This document shows positions 30,901 through 40,500 of a stretch of DNA of 64,000 nucleotides, piece by piece. Made by a program: the position numbers and the translations under genes. Source of the DNA: Anas platyrhynchos (taxonomy: Eukaryota > Chordata > Aves > Anseriformes > Anatidae); NCBI RefSeq assembly GCF_047663525.1, contig NC_092612.1, forward strand, positions 2,699,501 through 2,763,500. The letters run 5' to 3'. The notes under the pieces were generated by a model. It was not told the origin of the DNA, made no database searches, and saw only the letters and a list, made by a program, of their open reading frames with translations. Numbering within the stretch: position 1 is the first letter of the stretch; every line of letters starts with the position of its first letter.

Positions 30901-31480
30901 CTGTCGCCCATCACCTGCGGGGCTGAGGCAGCACCCCACCTTCGTTAGCTCTGTTCCCTTAACGACCCATTTGCTAAGGCCCAGCCCGGTGCCCCCTGCC
31001 CCCGAGAACCTTCACCGGTTGTTGGGTGAGCCAAATCGCCTCAATTCCCCCAACCAGCCCCAAAAAGCGGCCCCGAGCCTACCCCTAAGAGAGGAGGGGA
31101 GGATCGAGGAGCCGTTGCCCCACTGCTCGCCGCGTTGCACCCAGCTGATGCAAACCAAGCTCCGGAGCGGCGAGAAACGCCTCAAGCCCACGTGCTGAGC
31201 CAAAAAAAAAAAACCTACAAACCAACGGGGCCGCCAGAGGAAACCCCGGAGCCCCGGGCACAGCCCCGCGAGCCCCGGGCTCATTCAGGGCTCGCCGGCA
31301 GCCCCCGAGGAGCCGCGGGCTGGGGGAAGCGAAGGGATCCTCAAATTGCAGCCGCGCGCCGCCAGAAAACTTTCAGCTCCATCTTCCAGCGGCCGGTCCA
31401 ACGCCGGGAGGCTGCAGCAGCATGTGGCACCGCCTGATAGGTTGAATTTTTCGGCGAGCGAGAGGTGGATAGCTTTACGC
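24920..31480 (-). other. GATAD2B: GATAD2B intron 1, middle part
   Basis: This is mostly unique GC-rich intron. AT-richer stretches occur at 26760-26960 and 27540-27700. A 15-bp tandem unit (GAGGAAGAGCCCGGC) repeats three times at about 28118-28160, and a small tandem of GAGGGGCTGAGCA lies at about 30628-30680. No exon or RNA gene could be supported. Confidence 0.55.
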
Positions 31481-31499
31481 CGGGATTAGATTTATAGCC

Positions 31500-32847
31500 A
31501 ATCTTTTTTTTTTTTTTTTTTTTTCCTTTTTTTTAAAAAAAAAAAAAAAAAAACAGCAGCAGAAACATTTCGCCGCCGCGCCTCAGCCCCGGCAGGTTCG
31601 GTGCCCCTCAGCCCCTTTTGCAGACAAAAAAAAAGTCTCTCCCCGGATACAGCCGGGTGTAAAAAAAAAAAAAATGGGGATTTTTTTTCCCCCCCCCCCG
31701 GTTCTCGTTATTGCCACCACGTTGCAGGAAGCCGAGAGCAGCTCTCAGCAGCGAGCGGGGTGTGGGATGTGACACGCCGGGACGCAGCCCCCCCCCCCCG
31801 TTGGACATTTTGGGGTCGGAGAAGGGCTGGCAGCCCGGAGAAATGCTAATTAATAGGAAAAAGCAATAAAAAGAGCCTCATCCCATCAGCTTTCCTCGAA
31901 CACGAAGGGAGCAGCCAGGAGCACACCTCGTTTCCAGCCCTGCACATCCCAGCGGCTCCTCGCCACCCCCTCGGGGGAAACCGCTGGCAGCGGAGGCGCC
32001 TCCAGGAGCAGCCGGGGCTCTGCTCCCATCACCGAGCACCCCTCACACTTCCCCCCCAACCCCGTTCCCAGTTCCCGGTTCCCCGGAGGCGGCGAGGCGC
32101 AAGGAGCCCGGCGGGTGGCTCGGAAGAGGAAGCGGGGCCCCGGCGGGCACGGGCAGAGCGCAGCCCTGCAAAGATGGATGCTCCCCGTCAGCCGCACGTC
32201 ACGCTCGGTTCCGCGCCGCCTCGTGACCAGGAGAAGCGCCGAGGCTCAGCTCGCACCGAGCCCCCTGACACCGGGCTCCCGGTGGGCGACGGTGGCTCCG
32301 GTGTAACCGGGAAGAGGAGGAGGAAGCGAGCACGGGGGGGGCCTCGAGGGGATCGGGCCCTGCGAGCGGCAGCGAGGAGCAGCCGGGCTGGGTGAAAGCT
32401 GCCCCAGAGCGAGGGACGGAGCCCAGCGGCTCCCGGGGGGAGCGGGAAGGGGACCGGGAGCAAGGGGGGGGGCGGCCGAGCCCCGGTTGACTCCGTGCGG
32501 CCCCCGCCACCCGCACCCAGCCCCCCCCCCCCCCCCCCCACGCCTCCCACTCCTGCTCCCTGCAGGGACTCAGCCCCCCCACCTCCCACCCACCCCCCCC
32601 CCCCTCCCCCTCCGGCAGCCTCAAGAAAAATAAATTAAAATAAAATTAAATTAAATAAAAAAAGGAAAAGCGACCCAAAAGCCATTTGGGGGGGGGGGGA
32701 GGAGGGGGGGGATCTCGGCGAGGCAGCGCAAGGGAATCAATCGGATCGCGGCCGTACCCTGCCCACCCCCCCCCCGTTACACCGGAGGAACCCCCCCGGT
32801 GCCCCCCCCATTCCCGGTGCTCCCCTCCCCCCCCCGCCCCGTGATCG

Positions 32848-32883
<36 letters not shown>

Positions 32884-33452
32884 AGGCGCGTCCCGGAGCC
32901 GCGGGGCGAGGAAGGCCCCGGGGCTGCCCCCCCCCGGCCGCGCCCCGACGCCCACCCCGGGACTGGCGGGGCTGGGGGCGGCTCCCGGGGCCCCCCCGCT
33001 CGGTGCGAGACCGGGGGGGGGGGGGGCGAGGGGGTTCCCCGGTCGCGCCCCCTCCCCCCCCCCCGGCAGAAGAAGAACCGGGGGGGGGCGGGGAGGGGGT
33101 GCGGGGACCGGGGGTAGGCGGGGGGGGGTTGGGGCACCCCGGGGGGGGGGGGAAACCGGAGGGAGGGGGGCACACCGGGGGGGGCTCCTCCCGCTGCCGC
33201 CCCCCCTCCCCTCCCCTCCCGGTGGTACCGGGGGGCGGGTCCCGGCTCCCCCAGCCCCGCCCCAACCCGGGCCCGGCCCCGGTTCCCGGTGGGGAGCAGC
33301 CGCCCCCCCCCACCCCCCCCCATCCCCCCCCCCACCCCCTCAGGGCCGCCCCCTCCCGGTGCCCCCTCCCCCCTCCCGGTACCGGTCCCGGTGCCCCCCC
33401 GCGACCCCTCCCCGGTGCCTCCCCCCGCTGCCGGTGCCCCCCCCCCGGCCTC
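31500..33452 (-). other. GATAD2B: GATAD2B intron 1, promoter-proximal C/G-run-rich part
   Basis: This part is dominated by homopolymer runs: T and A runs at 31507-31553, C runs at 32521-32539 and 32848-32883 (about 36 C), and alternating C and G runs up to 33450. It lies directly downstream of the presumed first exon, so it is transcribed early. The exact lengths of these runs are likely to be unreliable. Confidence 0.6.
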
Positions 33453-33454
33453 AC

Positions 33455-33560
33455 CTGGCGCCGCCCGGGGCTGCGGGGCCGAGCGGGGCCGGGCCGGGCC
33501 GTGCCGGGCGGAGCAGACGCGGCGCCGCCGCCAGCAGCCGCCGCGGAGCGCAGCCGGCAC
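33455..33560 (-). other. GATAD2B: probable noncoding first exon of GATAD2B
   Basis: A strong minus-strand donor (GCCAG/GTGAGG, GT at 33453-33454) closes a CpG-rich block just below the CCAAT cluster. Human GATAD2B also has a noncoding first exon far upstream of the ATG exon. The transcription start is not visible; the upper limit given is approximate. Confidence 0.5.
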
Positions 33561-33569
33561 CACCACAAA

Positions 33570-34130
33570 CAATGCCGCTGATTGGGCAGCGGCCCCGCCG
33601 CGCTCGCCCCGCCTCCCGACCCCAGCGACGACGCCCATTGGAGCAACGCGGTGAAAGACGGGGAAGCCGACCAATAGCGAGAGGAAGGCGGCGCGGAGAA
33701 CCCGCCCGGCGCTTCTCATTGGTCGGCGGGGGCGGCGATTGGCAGGAGGGGAGACCAATGGGGAGGCGGAGAGCTTCCCCGCGGGGCGCCTTTAATGGGT
33801 CCCGGAGCCTGCACATCCGGGCACTCCGCCGGCCGCCTCCAGTGGCGGCGGGCGCAGCCCCCACCCCCCCCCTCGCTCCCCGCGGCCTTTCGGCCCACGG
33901 CGGCCGCCGTACGGCCCGCGGGGCCCACGTGGCGCCGCCCGCACGTGCCCGCCGCGACGCCGGGGGGGGGGACCCGGGCCCGGTAACGGGGCTGGGCCGC
34001 GCCCCCCACACACATCCCCGCCCCCCCCTTCCCATCCCCGGGCCCCGGCGCCAGGCCCCGGAGGCGCGGGGCCTCCGCTAGGCCTCAAGATGGCCGCCGG
34101 GCGGCGACGCTCTGGCTCGGCGGTGCTCGT
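33570..34130 (-). promoter_or_regulatory. GATAD2B: GATAD2B CpG-island promoter with CCAAT cluster
   Basis: Six CCAAT/ATTGG pentamers lie at 33581, 33637, 33671, 33718, 33738 and 33755. CACGTG-like E-boxes occur near 33924 and 33945, and an AAGATGGCCGCC YY1-like motif near 34087. CpG density is very high. The block lies between the first-exon donor and the DENND4B 3' end, which fits a promoter driving GATAD2B on the minus strand. It may also fire divergently. Confidence 0.6.
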
Positions 34131-34256
34131 CTCTATGGTACCGCCGGGCCTCACGGTACCGGGACCCCCCCCCACAAAAAAAAATAAATAAAAATAAAAT
34201 AAATAAAATAAAATAAAGGCGGCGTTGGAGGCAGGCGGAGAAAATACTGAAGCGGC

Positions 34257-34262
34257 TTTATT
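34257..34262 (-). terminator. DENND4B: DENND4B poly(A) signal AATAAA
   Basis: TTTATT on the plus strand reads AATAAA on the minus strand, about 270 bases past the DENND4B stop codon. Cleavage would fall near 34230-34245, only a few hundred bases from the GATAD2B promoter region. Confidence 0.7.
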
Positions 34263-34532
34263 TACACAGCCGGGCCCCGCGGGGCGCCGTATTGCACAGT
34301 GCGAGGGCAGCCCCCCCCCACCCCCCCCCAAAAAAACCGGCCCTGAGGGGGCTGGGGGGGGGCTGCCAGCCTGGGGGGAGGGGGGCAATAAATAAATAAA
34401 AATATTTTAACGCGGATGTACAAAACCTGCTCTGGGGGGAGGGGGGGGGAGCGCGGTGCCACCCCCCCCACCTCCAGCCCCATAAATTTGGGGGGGGGCT
34501 GCGGGGCCGGATCGTGGCCCCCCCCCCCCCCC

Positions 34533-37500
34533 CTAACACTCCAGGGTGGCCCCGAAGCTCTTGCGGCAGTCGATGGCTTTGGAGCTGGGGGGCTGCGCCC
34601 GCCGCCGCCGCAGCTCCTCCTTGCCCAGGCTGCCCGCCAGCTTGGCGTAGGCCGCCTTGTACTTCTTGTCGAAGGCGGCTGTGGGGAGAGGGGGGGGACA
34701 AGGGGGGGGTCAGCACGGTCACGGCCCCCCCAAGACCCTCCTTGATCCCCCCAGGACCCTCCCTGCCCCCCCCCCGTATCGCCCCGTACCGATGTCCGTG
34801 TGCTCCCGGCCCAGCGCCGCCAGCATCAGGAAGAGGATCTCCCGGTAGATGCTCCTGGGGGGGGAAAGAGAGAGGGGGGGGCACGCAGCCCCCCGGGGGG
34901 GTTAGGATCAAGGGGGGGGTGTAGGGTCAGGGGGGGGTTAGGATCAAGGGGGGTTTAGGATTGAGGGGGGGGTTTAGGGTCGAGGGGGTTTTAGGGTCAA
35001 GAGGGTGTTGTTTAGGGTCAAGGGGGGGATGTTTAGGATGGGGGGGGTCAGGGTCGAGGAGGGTGTTTAGGGTCGAGGGGAGGTGTTTAGGATCGAGGGT
35101 TGGTTAGGATCAAGGGGGGGGGTAGGGTCGAGGTGCGGGGGTTAGGATCAAGGGGGGGTTAGGGTCGAGGTGGGGGGTTAGGATCAAGGGGGGGGTGTTT
35201 AGGGGTCAAGGGGGGGTGTAGGATCGAGGGGGGTTAGGATCTGGGGGGTTAGGATTGAGGGGGAGTTAGGATCAAGCGGGGGGATTAGGGTTGGGGGGTG
35301 TGTTTAGGGTCGGGGGGTGTTTAGGATCGAGGGGGGGTTGTTTAGGGTCGAGGAGGGGGGTTAGGGTCAAGGAGGGGTGTTTAGGGTCGGGGGGGGTTTA
35401 GGATCGAGGGGGGGGGTTAGGATCGAGGGGGGTGTGTTTAGGGTTGAGGGGGGAGTTAGGGTCGAGGTGGTGGGGTTAGGATCAAGGGGGGGTGTTTAGG
35501 ATAGAGGAGGGGGATAGGATCGAGGGGGGGGTTAGGATCTGAGGGGTTAGGATTGAGGCGGAGTTAGGATCGTTAGGATCAAGGGGGAGGGTTAGGGTCG
35601 AAGGGGTGTTTAGGATCGGGGGGGGTTAGGGTCGAGGGGGGTGTTAGGATCAAGAAGGGGGTATTTAGGGTTGAGGGGGAGGGTTACGGTCAAGGGGGGC
35701 ATTAGGATTGGGGTGGGGGTTAGGGTCGGAGGGGTGTTAGGATCAAAGGGGGGGTGTTTAGGGTTGAGGGGGGGGTTAGGGTTGAGGGGGGGTGTTTAGG
35801 ATTGAGTTGGGGGTTAGGTTGAGGGGGGGATTAGGGTCAAGAGGGGGGTGTTTAGGATTGAGGGGGGTGTTTAGGGTCGAGAGAGGGATTAGGATCAGGG
35901 GGGTGTTTAGAGGGGGTTTAGAGGGGGGTTAGGATTGAGACGGGGGTAGGATCAAGGGGGGCGTATTTAGGGTCGAGGAGGGGATTTAGGATCGAGGGGG
36001 GGGATTTAGGATCGAGGGGGGGGGTTTAGGATCGAGGGGGGGGGTTAGGATCGAGGGGGGGTACCTCTGCGTGTGCCGGGGGCCGCCGTGCGCGGGTGGC
36101 GTGTCGAGGAAGAGCGCGATGGCCTTGTGCACCTCGCCCAGCCCCACGTGCCGCAGCACGGCCTCCAGGAAGCCGAGCGAGAAGGGGTGCTCGCGCTGCT
36201 GCCAGGCCTGCAGGCGGCCGGGGGAACGTTACCTGGGGGGGGGGGCGGCACGTCAGGGCGATGGGGGGGCCTCACGCTGACCCCCCCGAAATAAACACAA
36301 CTCACTGTGAAACCTCCAGAGCACGTAGAGCGGGGGGACGCTGTCGGGCTCGGGGACGAGGACGTCCCACAGCAAGCGCACCCCCACCGTGGTGGCGGCA
36401 TCGGGCGGCTGCACCTACGGGGCACGGCGGTGGGCACCGAGCCGGGCAGGACCCCCATTAATTCCCCAAACCCCACAACATCCCCATTACCTGCGGGGGG
36501 GCCGCCACGTGCTGGGAGCCCAGTAGCAGCCGGGGCAGGTTACTGGGCAGCCCCAGGCGCTGGAAATACCAGAGCAGGTTCCAGTAGAGGATGGGGTGGC
36601 TGTCCACCAGCGCGGCCTGCGCCAGGCACTCGCTGCCCTCGTTCTCCACCAGGCTCTCCAGCTCCTTGCGCAGCACCAGGGGGCTGAGGTAGGCGAAGGC
36701 CACCCGCTCCTGTCGCCTCGGGGGGCCCCGCGCCCCCCGCTCCTCGCAGCCGTTGCACAGCCCCGGTGGGGGCCCCGGTTCGGGTTCGGCCTCGTCCAGC
36801 GCCAGGCAGCGGTGGCGGTCGCTGAGCACCGGGCCCTGGGTGGTCGGGGTGGGCACGGAGCCGTCCTCGGGCCTGCTGAGAGGGGGAAAGCGGGTTAGGG
36901 GGGTTAGGGGGGGTAGGGGGGGCAATGGTGGGGTGGGGAGGGGATGGGGTGGGTGAAGGGGGGTGGTGGAGGAGGGAGGGCAGGGGGCGGGAGGGATGGA
37001 CAGGGGACACTGGGAATGGACGGGGGGACAGACAGGGGACACCAGGGATGGACAAGGGACATCAGGGATGGACAAGGGACATCAGGGACAGACAGGGGAC
37101 ACCAGGGATGGACAGGACAGACAGGGGACACCAGGGAAGGACAGGGGACTTCAGAGATGGGTAGGGGACATCAAGTATGGACAAGGGACACCAGGGATAG
37201 ATACAGGACAGCAGGGATGGTCAGAGGGACAGACAGGGGACACCAGGGAAGGATGGGACTTCACGGATGGGTAGGGGACATCAAGTATGGACAAGGGACA
37301 CCAGGGACAGAGAGGGGATACCAGGGACGGACAGGGGACACCAGAGGATGGAAGGACAGGGGACACCAGGAATGGACAGGGGACATCAGGGATAGATATG
37401 GGACAGCAGGGATGGTCAGAGGGACAGACAGGGGACACCAGGGAAGGACGGGACTTCAGGGATGGGTAGGGGACACCAGAGATGGACAGGGGACACCAGG

Positions 37501-40500
37501 GACAGGCAGGAGACACCAGAGGATGGAAGGACAGGGGACTTTGAGGATGGGTAGGGGACAGCAGGGATGGACAGGGGGATGGACAGGGGACAGCAGGGAT
37601 GGGTAGGGGACACTAGGGATGGCCAGAGGGACAGACAGGGGACACCAGAGAAAGACAGGGGACTTCAGGGATGGATAGGGGACACCAGAGATGGACAGGA
37701 GACACCAGGGACGGACAGGGGACACCAGAGGATGGAAGGACAGGGGACACCAGGATCGCACGGGGCCATTGGGCCAGCAGAGGGGATGGCGGGTGGGGAC
37801 ACCGGGTACAAAGAAGGGACACAATAGGGCCGCAGAGCGTTTTCCCCAGAAGATGGCAGGACAGGGGCCACCAAGGACGCGGGGACCACTGAGGACGCGG
37901 GGACCACCGAGGACGCGCGGTGCCCACCTGGGGGCCTGCTGGAAGTCCAGGATCTCGATGCTGAGGAAGGGGACGAAGGCGCGGTCGCAGAAGGGGCAGG
38001 TGGTGTTGAGGTTGGAGTCGTCCGAGGTCCACCCCGCCATCACCTCCTCGTCGTACACCAGCGAGCCGCAGCCCTGGCACCGCGAGCAGCTGGACAGCAG
38101 CACCTGGAGGCACCCCCGGCACCGTCAGCACCCCCCACGGACCCCCGGCCGAGCCCCCTTGTCCCCCCAGCCTGGCCCCCACGCTCACCTCCACGGCGGG
38201 GGGCTCCTGCGCCACGTCCCCGGGGGGCTCCGTGGCTTTGTGGCTGCCCAAAGACGTCTCCGAGAAGTCGAATTCGCTGCCCAGCGAGACGGAGCTCTGC
38301 GGGGACACACGGGGACAGGGGCACAACCGTGACACCGCCGGGACAACGGGGCCACCGCCGCACCCCAACACCAGCCCGGAGAGGGGAGGGGGGGTACCTC
38401 GGATGCGGTGGACTCGGGGCGCTCCCGGGGGTGCAGCAGGGTGTCCATGGGGCTGCGGCGCTGGGGGGGGTCCCGGTCCCGCTGCTCGGTGCCGCTGCCG
38501 TCCCGGGGGCCACCGTGGCCCTCGGCAGCGTGCCGGGGTGAGGGTCGCTTGCCGGGGGACAGCAGCTGCTGCAGCTTGGCCGCAAGCCCCCGCCGCGGCG
38601 TGCCCCCGCTCTCCGCCTCCCGCCGGCCCCCGCTGGGTGCCCCCCCTTCATCCGTCCGCTCGCTCTCGTCGGTGGCGAAGCTGACGTCCGACAGGCTGCC
38701 CTCGGCCGAGGCGGGGGCCGTGTCCCGCACCCGGGGGGGCTCCGGCGCGCCCAGGGCTCGCAGCACTGCGGGGGGCAAAGGGGGCGGTGGAGGGGTCCGG
38801 GCCCCCCCCGGCGCCCCTTGCCCGGCCCGGCCCCACTCACTCTGTCCGACTCCGGCTTCCAAAGTGGTGCTTTCGGCGCGGGGGAAGCTGAGGCTGCCGC
38901 TCTTCACCAGCTGGGGGGCCGCGGGGGGGTCCCGCAGGCTGCGGCCAGCCCAGGTGGTTTGGCGCTGCAGGGCGGCGCGGGGCCGGGGGGGTGCGGGGGG
39001 CTCCTGGAGCTCTGCACGGGGACGAGGAGGGGGTGGCAGCGGGGGTGACAACCCTGTCGCTATCCTGTCCCCCCCCCCTAGTTCCACGCCCCCCCCAGCT
39101 CACCTGCCTGCCTCTGCCGCTGCCGCAGGGGCTGCCGAAACTGCGCCGCCCCCAGCACCACGTTGCGCAGCTTGGCCCAGCGCAGCCGCCCCCCCTGGGT
39201 GCTGGCCGGCCACTTGCTCTCCAGCACCGCCTGCCACGGGGACAGAGGGGGGGACACACGGGGACACCGTCAGGACCCGGGAGGCCCCAATTGGTGCCCC
39301 CAGTGGTGCCCCCCCCTCGCTGTCACCTTGTTGTAGTATCCGTAGGTGATGGTGTTGGGGACGATCCCGGCGCGTTTCATCTCCAGCAGCACCCGCACCG
39401 ACAGCACGGGCTCGCCGTACTGCCCGCACAGCTGCATCAGGATGCGGTAGCACACCTGGGGGGGGGGGCACACATTGGGGGGGAGGTCAGAAGCAGCCCC
39501 CAACCCTAAATCCTCATCCCTGTGACCTGGGGGGGTGCCTACCTCGTCGGGCAGCACCACCTTGTGCGTTTCCATCTTGCGCAGCACCTCGTAGGCCAGC
39601 TGCAGCGCCCGCACCTTGGAGGGGGCGGCGCGCACGTGGGTGGGCAGGTAAATGAACCACAGCCCGTAGCAGTGCCCCAGCAGGCACTTAGCCCACATGT
39701 CGGGCACCCCAAAATACTTCTGCGCCACGCGCTGCGCCACCTTCATCTCCTGGGTGAGGGAAGAGGGCAGGTGAGTGCCCCCCGGCCCCCTCCCCGCTGG
39801 TGCCGAGCCCCCCCGGGGGTGCTGAGCGCGGTGAGCTCGTGGCACCGCCGGACCCCACCTGCTTGGTGCGGCGAGGGGCCGGGCTGCTGGGGGCACTGCT
39901 CCGGGCCTGGCACAGCTGTGCCATCAGCAGGTCCTGCGCGGGCTCCAGCAGCTCGGGGCGCAGCGTGGGGAAGCCGTCGTAGCTGGGGGGGGGGCACAGC
40001 TCAGTGGGGTTTTGGGGGGTTTTTTGGGGAAGTTTGGGGAGGTTTGGGAGGTGGGGAAGCCGTTGTAGCTGGGGGGTGCACAGTTCAGTGGGGTTTGGGG
40101 GGTTTTAGGGGGCTTTGGGGGGTTTAAGGGGGGTTTAGGGGGTTTGGGGGGGGTCTCACCAGTAGGAGGCGGGCAGCTCGCTGCCGTCGGGGGCGGTGGG
40201 CTCCTCGGGGGGCATGATGAAGACGGTGTGCTCGCTGCCGTGCGAGTCGTCCAGCTCCATCAGGGGGACGTCCTCCGGCTTCTCCAGCTCCACCTGCACC
40301 TGGGGAGGGGGCGGCGGCGTCATCGCGGGCTGCGACCCCCCACCCCCCCCACCTCCCACCTCCCCCCGGGACCCCCACCTTGTCCACGCAGCTGTCGAAG
40401 AACTCGAGGCAGGTGTAGCGGTCGCTGGCGAAGGAGCAGTCCTCGATGAACTGCGTGAAGAGCTGCGTGCGCAGCAGCTGCCCGTAGAACTTCTGGTAAG

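Noticed and set aside
34855-36064. true telomere or interstitial TTAGGG telomeric block
   Set aside because: The hexamer is never found in long uninterrupted runs; units are 14-25 bp with GTCGAGG/ATCAAGG spacers, so it is a minisatellite that merely contains the hexamer.
36944-37606. 220-codon frame encoding [11 protein letters not shown]-type repeats, resembling a collagen-like protein
   Set aside because: It is a direct translation of the 20-bp intronic minisatellite between two verified DENND4B exons.
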